A stretch of 64,000 nt of DNA from Peptococcaceae bacterium (GCA_023512435.1 JAILZP010000007.1:1-64000); one strand, 5' to 3'; counted from the stretch's first letter, positions 49,901-58,498 are shown. Numbers and translations: made by a program. The notes: a model not told the origin generated them from the letters alone.

Positions 49901-50842
49901 GTGGCGGCCAATGAGGTGAACTACCCCGGGGGATGCAACATCGGGACCAGGCCCATGGACCTGCACCTGAAAGGGCTCCAGCGCATGGGGGCCGTCATTT
50001 CGGAAAGATACGGCTACATCACGGCGGAGAGCCGGGTGCTGACCGGGGCCGAGATTTACCTGGATATGCCCAGCGTGGGGGCCACGGAAAATTTGATGAT
50101 GGCGGCGGTGCTGGCCAGGGGGACCACCATGATTAAAAACGCCGCCAAGGAGCCCGAGATAGTGGATTTGCAGAATTTTCTCAACCGCTTGGGAGCCGAC
50201 ATAAAAGGGGCCGGTACGGACGTAATCAAGATCAGAGGAGTGGAATCCCTGGGCACCGCGGAACACACGGTTATTCCGGACCGGATTGAGGCCGGGACTT
50301 TCATGGTGGCCGCGGCCATGACCGGCGGTGATGTGGTGATCACAAATGTCATTCCCGAGCATTTCGAGGCGGTGACGGCTAAGCTGAGGGAGGCCGGGGT
50401 GGAAATCACGGTGGGGGACGGCCAGGTCAGGGTAAGGGGAAATCCGCCCTACAGGTCGGTGGATGTCAGGACCCTGCCCTATCCCGGTTTTCCCACCGAC
50501 ATGCAGCCCCAGTTCATGGCCATGATGTCGGTGGCCCGGGGAACCAGCATAATCACCGAGACCATATTTGAAAACAGGTTCAAGCACGTCAGCGAGCTCC
50601 GGCGGATGGGGGCCGACATAAAGGTGGAGGGCCAGACCACCATCATCAAGGGAGTTTCCAAGCTCAGCGGGGCGGTGGTGGAGGCGTCCGACCTGAGGGC
50701 CGGGGCGGCCCTGATCCTGGCGGCCCTGGTGGCCGAGAACGGAACCGTGGTTGAAAACATAGATCACATCGACCGGGGCTACGACCGCCTGGAAAACAAA
50801 TTCGGATCACTGGGGGCAAGAATAATCAGAGTGCACAGTTGA
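49901..50842 (+). pseudogene. murA: murA 3' part with the catalytic cysteine
   Basis: From codon 49934 (Cys) to the stop, 302 residues of MurA: CNIGTRPMDLHLKG, SVGATENLMMAAVLA, PEIVDLQNFL, TVIPDRIEAGTFMVAAAM and the C-terminal RMGADIKVEG and DLRAGAALILAAL. Eleven extra residues come from the element side, ending PGG. A GTG with AAGGA seven bases upstream could allow translation of this half alone, so a split enzyme is conceivable. The half ends with an ordinary MurA C-terminus. After excision it continues in frame from the 5' part without any base change. Confidence 0.92.
49910..49947 (+). other. Right attachment site (attR) of the murA element
   Basis: Element arm AATGAGGTGAACTACCCC (49910-49927), core GG (49928-49929), then murA sequence GGGATGCAACATCGGG. 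Together with the left arm it reconstructs a 38-bp near-palindromic attP centred on GG. Confidence 0.82.
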
Positions 50843-50865
50843 TGCCCTCTTTTTTGGTTTTATAA

Positions 50866-50893
50866 TGGACAAGTTCTTACGGGTTGATATAAT
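50866..50893 (+). promoter_or_regulatory. Internal promoter between murA and ftsQ
   Basis: TGGACA and TATAAT are separated by 16 bases. It lies downstream of the element and could keep ftsQ, sbp, ftsA and ftsZ transcribed even though the dcw transcript is broken at murA. Confidence 0.55.
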
Positions 50894-50920
50894 AATATAA
50901 GCTGTACCACCTTAAAAACA

Positions 50921-50952
50921 CTCATTCTGAAAGCTTTATTCGGTCGGAATCC
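50921..50952. repeat. Dispersed 32-bp intergenic repeat, copy 2
   Basis: CTCATTCTGAAAGCTTTATT followed by CGGTCGGAATCC; 28 of 32 bases match copy 1 at 28335-28366, in the same orientation relative to the dcw genes. Confidence 0.6.
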
Positions 50953-51019
50953 GCCGGTTTAATCCCGAATTGGGACGGAGCAAGATGGAAAGGCTATAAG
51001 AGCGGCAGGAAGTGGTATA

Positions 51020-51739
51020 TTGTCAGGAAGGCCTTCCAGGTATAATTTTCTGCAGAGCGTTTTCTTTATTGTCCTGATTTTGACCGCCGCCTACGTTCTG
51101 GCCCGTTCGCCGGTTTTTGAGGTGCGGGAGATAAGGGTGGCGGGGAACAGCTCCTTGACTCCGGAAACAATAATTTCGGCCTCGGGAATCAACCAGGGAG
51201 AGAACATTTTCAAGCTGGACCTCAAATCCAGCGCCGGGAAGCTGAAGAGTATACCCCTGGTAAAAAGCGTGGAGATGGCCAGAAGACTCCCGTCGACGGT
51301 GGAAATCAAGGTGGAGGAGAGGAAGCCCCGGGCGCTGCTGCCGGTTGGGGACGGCTTCATTCAGGTGGACGAGGATGGGGTTTGCCTGCAAAAGGGTGAT
51401 CTTGCGGGAAGCCAGCTGCCGGTGGTGACCGGGGTTAATTTTTCAGCTCCGGCCCCGGGAGGACAGATTAAGTCGGAAGCCCTGGACAGGGCCCTGGCTG
51501 TTGTTATGGAGCTGCCCGCGGGGCTGCTGCCGATGTTGTCGGAAGTCAACGTCAGCGGGGACCAGTTTGTGGCTTATACCCTTGACGGTATCCAGTGCCG
51601 CCTGGGTATGCCCGGCGACATCGGGCAAAAAGGGGAGGTCCTGATGAAGGTTTTGAACGAACTCAAGGTGAAGGGGAAACGGATTGAATACATAGACCTT
51701 TCTTACACGGGCTCTCCGGTGGTGAAGTATGCGGAGTGA
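51020..51739 (+). CDS. ftsQ: FtsQ/DivIB cell-division protein
   Basis: 239 residues from TTG with AGGAAGTGG upstream. A short basic cytoplasmic tail and one transmembrane helix (LQSVFFIVLILTAAYVLARS) are followed by the POTRA domain (VFEVREIRVAGNSSLTPETI, IFKLDLKSSAGKLKSIPLVK) and the FtsQ beta domain. It works with FtsL/DivIC to recruit and activate septal synthesis. Position between murA and the DUF881-sbp-ftsA genes is usual for this lineage. Confidence 0.9.
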   Translation: MSGRPSRYNFLQSVFFIVLILTAAYVLARSPVFEVREIRVAGNSSLTPETIISASGINQGENIFKLDLKSSAGKLKSIPLVKSVEMARRLPSTVEIKVEERKPRALLPVGDGFIQVDEDGVCLQKGDLAGSQLPVVTGVNFSAPAPGGQIKSEALDRALAVVMELPAGLLPMLSEVNVSGDQFVAYTLDGIQCRLGMPGDIGQKGEVLMKVLNELKVKGKRIEYIDLSYTGSPVVKYAE

Positions 51740-51830
51740 GCCATATAGCCGGATCACTGGGTCAGGACAATGCTTCAAGCAATCAGCCAATTTCAGCCCC
51801 GGTGGAGGCGTACCGGGAATGCCTTGACCA

Positions 51831-51864
51831 TTCTGGATTCTGACTTCTGGATTCTGGATTCCGG
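51831..51864. repeat. Heptad repeat between ftsQ and the first DUF881 gene
   Basis: TTCTGGA, TTCTGAC, TTCTGGA, TTCTGGA, TTCCGG in tandem, in the 166-base spacer before a GTG-started gene. Confidence 0.7.
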
Positions 51865-51905
51865 CAAAAAAGAATTTCATGAGAGTAATCAAAGGGGGTG
51901 TCCCG

Positions 51906-52625
51906 GTGCGACCGAAGCCTTTTCACCTTGCCCTGGCCCTGGTGGGTCTGGTCCTGGGAATTTTGCTGTCGGTACAGTTCAGGCTGACCACGGAGACCAT
52001 GAAGACTCCCCAGGTTTCCCGGGTGCAGGCCATGGCGGCCAAGGTCAATGAAGCCAGGTCTGAACGTGACCGGAAACAGGAGCAGGTGAACAAAATGCGG
52101 GCCGACCTGGACAAGATAGCCGCCGGAGCCGAGCTTGGCCCCTTAAGGGTTGATTTGACGGCCGCCCGCATTGAGGCCGGTCTGGCCGGGGTTACCGGCC
52201 CGGGCATCGAGGTCACCCTGAATGACAGCAATATGGCCGCCAAGCCCGGGGAAAACCCGAACCTGTACGTGCTGCATGACGAGGATATCCTGAGGGTGCT
52301 GAACGAGCTCAGGGCGGCGGGGGCCGAGGCCCTTGCCATTAACGGCCAGCGGGTGCTGGCCACCAGCGAGGTGCGCTGCACCGGGCCCACCATCCTGATC
52401 AACAGAAACCAGCGCCTGACTCCTCCCTTCGTGATCAGCGCCGTAGGCAACCAGGACAATCTGGCCAACTCCCTCAAAATGAGGGGAGGGGTGATTGAAT
52501 ACCTGCAAGTCTTCGGCATCCAGGCAAGCGTCAAGAAGGTATCCAATCTGAACATTCCCGCTTTTTCGGGCGTAATCAGCTTTGATTATGCCAAACCGGA
52601 GGCGGAGGTGCGGAATAACCAGTGA
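51906..52625 (+). CDS. DUF881 protein, first copy
   Basis: 239 residues from the GTG behind AAAGGGGGTG; an ATG at 51879 lacks a ribosome site. One N-terminal transmembrane helix (LALALVGLVLGILLSVQFRL) is followed by a coiled coil (AKVNEARSERDRKQEQVNK) and the DUF881 domain (GPGIEVTLND, EDILRVLNELRAAGAEALAI, GPTILINRN). Proteins of this family (YlxW/YlxX in Bacillus) sit in the division cluster between ftsQ and ftsA and have no established function. It overlaps the next gene by four bases. Confidence 0.85.
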   Translation: MRPKPFHLALALVGLVLGILLSVQFRLTTETMKTPQVSRVQAMAAKVNEARSERDRKQEQVNKMRADLDKIAAGAELGPLRVDLTAARIEAGLAGVTGPGIEVTLNDSNMAAKPGENPNLYVLHDEDILRVLNELRAAGAEALAINGQRVLATSEVRCTGPTILINRNQRLTPPFVISAVGNQDNLANSLKMRGGVIEYLQVFGIQASVKKVSNLNIPAFSGVISFDYAKPEAEVRNNQ

Positions 52626-53320
52626 ACAAGTCGATGTACCTTTCCATCGGTGTGATCACCATGATTCTGGGCGTCATGCTGGCCGTCCAGTTTCGCACCA
52701 ACAGGTTTATAGAGCAGAGTGTGCCGGCGGACCGGGCCCAGGAGCTTCAGGTGGAGTACAGCAAGCTGGAAAAGGACATCCGGAAGTTTGACCGGGAGAT
52801 CGAGGACCTTACCTACAAGCTGGAACAGGCCAAAAAAGGACAGATGCAGGCCCGGGAAGCCATCCAGGACGAGCTGAAAAAGGCCAGGATCAATGCCGGG
52901 CTGGTTACTGTATCGGGTCCCGGCATCGAGGTGGTTATGGACAACCCCCCCAGCCAGTCCAGGAGGAACAGCATATTCATCATCCGGGACGTCGATCTGC
53001 TGAGGGTGGTGAACGAGCTGTGGGGGGCCGGGGCCGAGGCCGTTTCCATCAACGGCCAGAGAATGATTTCCACCTCCGAGATCAGGCAGGCCGGGTCCTT
53101 TATCAACATAAACCTGGAGCGGATCGAGCCTCCGTTTCAAATCCTGGCCATCGGCAGCCCGGAGAAGCTTAAAAGCGCCCTGGAAATAAGCGGGGGGCTG
53201 GCGGATTACTTCAAGGACCTGGGAATAGTGGTCAAAATCCAGTCTCACAGCAGTTTAACCGTGCCGGCATATAGCAAGAGCCTGCAGTTCAACTATGCCA
53301 AGGCCGTTTGGAAAGGATGA
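52622..53320 (+). CDS. DUF881 protein, second copy
   Basis: 232 residues from GTG, overlapping the previous gene. Same plan: a transmembrane helix (SMYLSIGVITMILGVMLAV), a long coiled coil (VEYSKLEKDIRKFDREIEDL) and the DUF881 domain (GPGIEVVMDNPPSQ, DLLRVVNELWGAGAEAVSIN). The two proteins are homologous and likely arose by tandem duplication. Probably membrane-attached partners of the divisome. Confidence 0.85.
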   Translation: MNKSMYLSIGVITMILGVMLAVQFRTNRFIEQSVPADRAQELQVEYSKLEKDIRKFDREIEDLTYKLEQAKKGQMQAREAIQDELKKARINAGLVTVSGPGIEVVMDNPPSQSRRNSIFIIRDVDLLRVVNELWGAGAEAVSINGQRMISTSEIRQAGSFININLERIEPPFQILAIGSPEKLKSALEISGGLADYFKDLGIVVKIQSHSSLTVPAYSKSLQFNYAKAVWKG

Positions 53321-53326
53321 TTCAAA

Positions 53327-53668
53327 TTGTGGATGGGAGTATGGCTGGCGGTTATAGGCCTGGCGCTGGGAATCGCCTTGGGATTGAATTTGCCCTTCAC
53401 CATTCCCCAGGCGTACGCCAAGTACATGTCGGTGGCCGCCCTGGCCGCCCTGGACTCGGTTTTCGGGGGAATCAGGGCCGCCATGGAGGACCATTACGAC
53501 AACAAGATATTTATCACCGGCTTTTTCAGCAATGCCCTGCTGGCCGCCGGCCTGGCCTTTATCGGGGAGCGGCTGGGCATAGACCTGTACCTGGCGGCGG
53601 TGGTTGCCTTCGGGGTGAGGCTGTTCCAAAACCTGGCCATTATCCGCAGACACTTGCTTAAAAAATAA
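53327..53668 (+). CDS. sbp: Small basic protein Sbp (DUF1290)
   Basis: 113 residues from TTG with AAAGGATGA upstream. Three hydrophobic helices (WLAVIGLALGIALGLNLPF, SVAALAALDSVFGGIRAAME, AGLAFIGERLGIDLYLAAVV) and a basic end (IIRRHLLKK). Its place between DUF881 genes and ftsA is the same as B. subtilis sbp. Function unknown; membrane protein of the division region. Confidence 0.85.
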   Translation: MWMGVWLAVIGLALGIALGLNLPFTIPQAYAKYMSVAALAALDSVFGGIRAAMEDHYDNKIFITGFFSNALLAAGLAFIGERLGIDLYLAAVVAFGVRLFQNLAIIRRHLLKK

Positions 53669-53799
53669 ATTTCACCGGTAAAAAAGGGAAACTGCCACTA
53701 ATGTTGAATTTTACAGTTTAAGCAAAGCTTGGTGGAGTGTCGTGACGGACCCCCGGCGGGGGGCTGAAATAGCAGGAGGGAAGGTAAAAAAGCAGGTTC

Positions 53800-55080
53800 A
53801 TGGATACTGTAGCCGGCCTGGACATCGGTTCTTCCCATGTTGTTGTCGCGGTGGCTGTCCCGCCAAGCCCTGCTGCAAGGGAATGGAAAAACACCAGGGA
53901 GTCCGGGGACGCCAGGTCTTCATTGGCGGCCGGGGCGGCGAAGGATTATAAGGTGGAGTTTTCGGGCACTCTGGGCCTGCGCAGGGGGCGGGTCAGTGAT
54001 CCGGCCGCCCTGTCCGCCTCCATCAGGGATGCCCTGTCCCGGGCCGAAACCGCCGCCGGGGCAAAGGTGGGCACGGTTTGTCTCGGGCTGCCCGGACACA
54101 CCGTTGAGTTTTACCGGAAAAAGTACAGCAGCCTGATCGGGAAAAGGCGGATCAACCAGCAGGATATAGAAAGGATCAGCCGCCTGGCCATGGTTTCCGA
54201 CCTTCCGCCGGGACGGAGAATAATCCAGGCGATCCCGGTGGAATATGCGGCGGACGGTGTCCCGGCGGACGGGATACCCCTGGGGATGTACTGTTCCAGG
54301 CTGGAAGCGGAGTTCGTGATCATTGCCGCCGACAGCATCCTGGTTGACCAGCTGGTGGAGACCGTTCACGGGACGGGGGTGAAGGTGGTTGATGTTGTTC
54401 CGTCCACCCTGGCCGCCGGCGGGGTCCTTCTCGACCAGGCGCAGCAGAGGCTGGGGGCGGTCCTTGTCGATATAGGGGTTTCCTGTACCGGCATTCTGAT
54501 TTATAACCACGGGTACCCCGTGGCGTTTGACGTTATTCAGGTGGGCGGCGGACACATTACCAGCGACCTGGCCATTTGCCTGAGAACAACCCTGGAGGGG
54601 GCCGAGGAGGTTAAGATAAACGTCGGACTGGGCCCCAAAAGGGCCGAAGGCGAAGACGGCAGGCAGGGCGGACCGGGCGTGGTCACCATTCCCCGCCTGA
54701 GCGGATCCGGGTTTAACCGGGTTCCGCTGAAAAAAGCCGTCAGCGTAATTGAGGCCAGAATATGCGAGATACTGGAGTTGGCCGGATCGTCAGTCAGCAG
54801 GCTGACCGGAGGCCTCGGTTTGCCCGGCGGAATGGTTTTGGCCGGAGGAGGGGGCAGGCTGAAGGGCCTTGACCTCTTTGCGGCTGAATACCTGGGTGTC
54901 AAGGTCCGTCAGGGAGCCCCGGGAATTGAGGACGAAAACTCCCGCATCGCCGCGAACACGGCGGGGGCGGTTGGATTACTGAGACAGGTGAAGAAATTTT
55001 TTTACCCGGCTGAGGCGGAACAACTGCCGCCGGCCGATTTGCTGAGCAGGGTCAGGGCTATTTTCAAGGTCTCCCGTTGA
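53800..55080 (+). CDS. ftsA: FtsA actin-like division protein
   Basis: 426 residues. Actin-family phosphate loops (GLDIGSSHVVVAVAV at the start, VLVDIGVSCTGILIYN around 226), SHS2/1C domain with VCLGLPGHTVEFYR, and a C-terminal amphipathic helix (LLSRVRAIFKVSR) that would bind the membrane. It anchors FtsZ filaments. An insertion of about 20 residues after the first strand (REWKNTRESGDARSSLAAG) and a Gly-rich loop near 285 are less usual. ftsZ follows after 42 bases. Confidence 0.9.
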   Translation: MDTVAGLDIGSSHVVVAVAVPPSPAAREWKNTRESGDARSSLAAGAAKDYKVEFSGTLGLRRGRVSDPAALSASIRDALSRAETAAGAKVGTVCLGLPGHTVEFYRKKYSSLIGKRRINQQDIERISRLAMVSDLPPGRRIIQAIPVEYAADGVPADGIPLGMYCSRLEAEFVIIAADSILVDQLVETVHGTGVKVVDVVPSTLAAGGVLLDQAQQRLGAVLVDIGVSCTGILIYNHGYPVAFDVIQVGGGHITSDLAICLRTTLEGAEEVKINVGLGPKRAEGEDGRQGGPGVVTIPRLSGSGFNRVPLKKAVSVIEARICEILELAGSSVSRLTGGLGLPGGMVLAGGGGRLKGLDLFAAEYLGVKVRQGAPGIEDENSRIAANTAGAVGLLRQVKKFFYPAEAEQLPPADLLSRVRAIFKVSR

Positions 55081-55122
55081 ATACTCGGAATAAAAAAAGT
55101 CGGTAAAGGGAGGATAAGCTGA

Positions 55123-56172
55123 ATGCTGGATTTTGAGATCGAACTTGAGCAGTTCGCCACTATAAAGGTGATTGGAGTGGGCGGCGGGGGCAACAACGCC
55201 GTCAACAGGATGATCACCGCCGGTCTGAAAGGGGTCGAATTTATAGCCGTGAACACTGACGCCCAGGCCCTGCAGCTTTCCCAGTCGGACATCAAGATCC
55301 AGATCGGGGCGAAACTGACCAAGGGTCTGGGAGCCGGGGCCAACCCCGAAATCGGGCAGAAGGCCGCCGAGGAGAGCAGGGACGAGATAATCAAGGGCCT
55401 CAAGGGCGCCGATATGGTTTTTGTCACCGCCGGCATGGGCGGGGGGACCGGTACCGGGGCCGCGCCCCTGGTGGCGGAGGTGGCCAAGGAAATGGGCGCC
55501 CTCACCGTCGGGGTGGTGACCAAGCCCTTCACCTTTGAAGGCCGGAAGAGGATGGCCCAGGCCGAAATGGGAATCCAGAACCTGAAGGCAAAGGTGGATA
55601 CGCTGATTACCATTCCCAACGACCGTCTGCTGCAGGTCATTGACAAACATACCTCCATCATGGAGGCCTTTCGCATTGCGGACGACGTGCTGCGCCAGGG
55701 AGTGCAGGGCATTTCGGACCTGATTGCGGTGCCGGGACTGATCAACCTGGATTTTGCCGACGTGAAAACCATTATGAGGGATACCGGTTCCGCCCTGATG
55801 GGGATCGGGGTGGCCGCCGGCGAAAACAGGGCCGCCGAGGCCGCAAAGATGGCCATATCCAGCCCCTTGCTGGAGACATCCATCGAGGGGGCCAGGGGGG
55901 TTTTGCTGAATATAACCGGCGGATCCACCCTGGGGCTTTTTGAAGTGAACGAGGCCGCGGAGATCATCGCCCAGGCGGCCGATCCCGAAGCCAACATAAT
56001 TTTCGGCGCGGTCATTGACGAGAGGCTGGAGGACGAGGTCAGGGTGACCGTCATCGCCACCGGTTTTGAACAGAAAGCGGCCAGAAAGGACAAGACCAGG
56101 CCGGAGATTGAGCTGAAGTCCTTCAGCGGAAGTGATGAACTGGACATTCCGGCGTTTTTGAGAAGAAGGTAA
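55123..56172 (+). CDS. ftsZ: FtsZ tubulin-like division GTPase
   Basis: 349 residues. N-terminal [14 protein letters not shown], the tubulin signature [20 protein letters not shown] (about residue 104), the T7 loop region [11 protein letters not shown] and the C-terminal peptide DIPAFLRRR that binds FtsA. It polymerises into the Z ring. The linker before the C-terminal peptide is short. Confidence 0.97.
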   Translation: MLDFEIELEQFATIKVIGVGGGGNNAVNRMITAGLKGVEFIAVNTDAQALQLSQSDIKIQIGAKLTKGLGAGANPEIGQKAAEESRDEIIKGLKGADMVFVTAGMGGGTGTGAAPLVAEVAKEMGALTVGVVTKPFTFEGRKRMAQAEMGIQNLKAKVDTLITIPNDRLLQVIDKHTSIMEAFRIADDVLRQGVQGISDLIAVPGLINLDFADVKTIMRDTGSALMGIGVAAGENRAAEAAKMAISSPLLETSIEGARGVLLNITGGSTLGLFEVNEAAEIIAQAADPEANIIFGAVIDERLEDEVRVTVIATGFEQKAARKDKTRPEIELKSFSGSDELDIPAFLRRR

Positions 56173-56206
56173 AAATAGCTTGTCTTGAAAGGTACGGGTC
56201 GGAATA

Positions 56207-56234
56207 CAGAAGACAGAAGTCAGAAGACAGAATG
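56207..56234. repeat. Heptad repeat after ftsZ
   Basis: CAGAAGA, CAGAAGT, CAGAAGA, CAGAATG in tandem, placed between the ftsZ stop and its terminator. Confidence 0.7.
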
Positions 56235-56248
56235 GTAATGCGCCATAC

Positions 56249-56274
56249 AGCCGCTTGTTATGGGCGGCTTTTTT
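56249..56274 (+). terminator. Terminator of the ftsAZ transcript
   Basis: AGCCGC / GCGGCT stem with a 9-base loop and a run of six T. The following 290 bases to spoIIGA are AT-rich and should hold its promoter; I see no decisive Spo0A boxes. Confidence 0.75.
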
Positions 56275-56566
56275 ATTGCATGTGCGTTGAAGACCCGGAA
56301 CGGGGACCCTCCGGCAAATAGCGTGTATTGTGGGTTAATTACCGGGCTATAGCCGGAAATTGCCGGCAGAAAAAAATATGGCGGAACAAATAGTGACAGA
56401 TATTTCCAGTCCTGGCGTATATAATTAATGCCAGGGCTGCTTTGTTGGGCTTGTATAAGTTACTGGAAAGAAATCTATGCCCAGGTTCAGATAAACTGCT
56501 TGTCATATATAAGGAACCGGGGCCATATACTGGTGGGAGAGCCCTTACTTTCCGGAGGTGCCCTTA

Positions 56567-57487
56567 ATGTACACCACGGTGGTGTACCTGGATAAGGTCT
56601 TTTTAGGCAACCTTCTGGTCAACGGGGTAATTCTCTGGGCCGCCGGCAGGCTGAGCCAGGTGAGGGTAAAGCATTACCGGGTATTGATTGGCGCCGGCCT
56701 GGGCAGCCTTTATTCCCTGGTCTTCTTCCTGCCCGGGGCGGAACAGTTTTTTTCTTTTTTAGCCAAGGTCATGGTTTCCCTGGCCATGGTGGCCGCGGCC
56801 TTTGCGCCCCTGCCGCCCAGGAAATTCGCCCTTTGCCTGTCCTTTTTCTACCTGGTGTCCTTTGCCGCCGGAGGCATGGTGATCGGCTTATCCTACCTGG
56901 CCGGCCATGCCGGGGGGTTTGGGCAGTCCGGAAGTATTGCGGCCGTGGCCCACAGGCACCTGTGGCCGGGCCTGTTGCTGGCGCTGGTTGTGTTATGGGC
57001 CGGTTCGGCCGTGCTGCCCAGGTACTTCAGGGGAAGGAACAGGAAAGAGGCGGTTAAGCTGCCCATTACCATATATCTTGAGGGAAAGAGGGTTACGGTA
57101 CGGGGGTTGGTGGACACCGGCAACAGCCTGTGCGATCCGGTTTCCGGGGATCCGGTGGTGGTGGTGGAGCACGGCGCCGTCAGGGACGTGCTGCCGGGCC
57201 CGATGAAGGATCCGGCAGTCTGCGCCGGGGACGCCGTCGGCGTGATTGAAAGGATGATGGACACTCCCTGGTCCGTCAGGCTCAGGCTGATACCCTTTCG
57301 GTCCCTGGGAAGCCACCGCGGGATCATGCTGGGAATAAAGCCGGACAGGATTGAATTTTCCAGTGACGGCCGGGCCCGGAAAGTGGATAAAGTGGTGATC
57401 GGAATACACGGCAGGAGGCTTGACCCGGGCCGTGACTATAACGCCATCATCAACCCCTCCCTGCTGGACCGGGCCATTCCCGCGTAA
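56567..57487 (+). CDS. spoIIGA: SpoIIGA membrane protease that processes pro-sigma-E
   Basis: 306 residues from the ATG behind GGAGGTG. Five transmembrane helices fill the first half. The C-terminal cytosolic domain carries the aspartic-protease-like motif GLVDTGNSLCDP (about residue 180), which in the known enzyme forms the active site. It cleaves the sigma-E prosequence in the mother cell after the SpoIIR signal. sigE follows after 97 bases, as in other spore formers. Confidence 0.92.
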   Translation: MYTTVVYLDKVFLGNLLVNGVILWAAGRLSQVRVKHYRVLIGAGLGSLYSLVFFLPGAEQFFSFLAKVMVSLAMVAAAFAPLPPRKFALCLSFFYLVSFAAGGMVIGLSYLAGHAGGFGQSGSIAAVAHRHLWPGLLLALVVLWAGSAVLPRYFRGRNRKEAVKLPITIYLEGKRVTVRGLVDTGNSLCDPVSGDPVVVVEHGAVRDVLPGPMKDPAVCAGDAVGVIERMMDTPWSVRLRLIPFRSLGSHRGIMLGIKPDRIEFSSDGRARKVDKVVIGIHGRRLDPGRDYNAIINPSLLDRAIPA

Positions 57488-57584
57488 CGGGACGCCGGCC
57501 GGAAAACGGCATAACTGGCCCCTGCCGCGCAAACCGGGTCCATCGCTGATGCGGGCAGAAGAACGACTGGGGGAGGAATGAGAA

Positions 57585-58310
57585 GTGTTTAAATTGTGGA
57601 AGATCAGGCTGACACTCCGCCTGACCCTGGTAAGGCTTCTCCGGTGGCTTGGAGAATGGCCCGAGGTATACTATGTGGGCAGCAGTGAGGCCCTTCCGCC
57701 CCCGCTTTCCAACGACGAAGAGCTTTTTTTAATCAATAAGCTGGAGGCCGGAGACGGCGCGGTGCGCAGCGTGCTGATCGAGCGGAACCTCCGCCTGGTG
57801 GTTTATATCGCCAGGAAATTTGAAAGCACCGGGATAGGTATCGAGGACCTGGTTTCCATAGGCACCATCGGACTGATCAAAGCGGTGAACACCTTTGACC
57901 CGGCCAAAAAAATCAAGCTGGCCACCTACGCTTCCCGCTGCATTGAAAACGAGATTCTGATGTATCTCCGCCGGAACAGCAAGACAAGGACCGAGGTTTC
58001 CTTCGACGAGCCGCTGAACATCGACTGGGACGGCAACGAGCTTCTCCTGTCGGACGTGCTCGGCACCGACAACGATGTAATCTACAAGTACATCGAGGAG
58101 GAGGTGGACAAAAAACTCCTGCATCTGGCCCTGGAAAGGCTGACGGGAAGGGAAAAAAGGATCATGGAGCTGCGCTTCGGCCTCAACAACGGGTCCGAAA
58201 AAACACAAAAAGAGGTTGCCGACATGCTGGGCATATCCCAGTCCTACATATCAAGGCTGGAAAAGAGGATCATCAAGAGGCTGAAAAAGGAAATTCACCG
58301 CATGGAGTAG
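57585..58310 (+). CDS. sigE: Sporulation sigma factor E (pro-sigma-E)
   Basis: 241 residues. The N-terminal membrane-binding prosequence ([18 protein letters not shown]) ends at [16 protein letters not shown], matching the known [12 protein letters not shown] cleavage region. Region 2 ([20 protein letters not shown]) and region 4 ([31 protein letters not shown]) are intact. Directs early mother-cell transcription once processed by SpoIIGA. Confidence 0.96.
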   Translation: MFKLWKIRLTLRLTLVRLLRWLGEWPEVYYVGSSEALPPPLSNDEELFLINKLEAGDGAVRSVLIERNLRLVVYIARKFESTGIGIEDLVSIGTIGLIKAVNTFDPAKKIKLATYASRCIENEILMYLRRNSKTRTEVSFDEPLNIDWDGNELLLSDVLGTDNDVIYKYIEEEVDKKLLHLALERLTGREKRIMELRFGLNNGSEKTQKEVADMLGISQSYISRLEKRIIKRLKKEIHRME

Positions 58311-58369
58311 AATTCAGCCGCCGGACGCAGGCCGCCGGTTGTCGGTATGGATTTTGGCTTTCGGATTTC

Positions 58370-58396
58370 GCCGCCCGCAAGGGTGGCTTGTTTTTT
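58370..58396 (+). terminator. Terminator after sigE
   Basis: GCCGCCC-GCAA-GGGTGGC with one G-T pair, followed by TTGTTTTTT. Confidence 0.75.
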
Positions 58397-58423
58397 GTAT
58401 AGGAGGGCGGCATGTCGAATTAT

Positions 58424-58452
58424 GTATAAACGCATAGTGCGGGGGCAATAAT
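58424..58452 (+). promoter_or_regulatory. Sigma-F/sigma-G promoter of sigG
   Basis: GTATA, a 15-base spacer, then GGCAATAAT. This fits the B. subtilis sigma-F/G consensus (GYATA, then GGNNANNNT) and lies 46 bases before the sigG start, where spoIIIG carries such a promoter. Confidence 0.7.
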
Positions 58453-58498
58453 GAGATTGAAGCAAACGCATAAAGCTGGATAAGGGTGGGAGCCGCCG

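Larger units (their letters stand above)
44135..49927. mobile_element. 5,793-bp serine-recombinase element in murA carrying hydF-hydE-hydG
   Basis: The element lies between the two murA halves. It holds a large serine recombinase at its right edge, a small ORF overlapping that gene, and an opposite-strand [FeFe]-hydrogenase maturation operon. Its ends form an 18-bp imperfect inverted repeat flanking a common GG, as expected for the attP of a large serine integrase. The rejoined attB in murA is also symmetric (CATCC-G-GG-G-GGATG). Only the two-base core is duplicated, as with TnpX-type and skin-like elements, rather than the longer duplication of DDE transposons. There are no conjugation, phage or replication genes, so it is non-self-transmissible as seen. 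Confidence 0.88.

Noticed and set aside
43796-50842. murA split as a DDE-transposon insertion
   Set aside because: Only a 2-bp core is shared, no target duplication or transposase exists, and a serine recombinase with paired att arms explains the junctions.
43796-50842. murA split as a group I/II intron or intein
   Set aside because: The insert carries oppositely oriented genes and stops in the murA frame, and no intron-encoded reverse transcriptase, maturase or splicing domain is present.
56275-56566. Spo0A boxes upstream of spoIIGA
   Set aside because: No TGTCGAA-like match close enough to claim.
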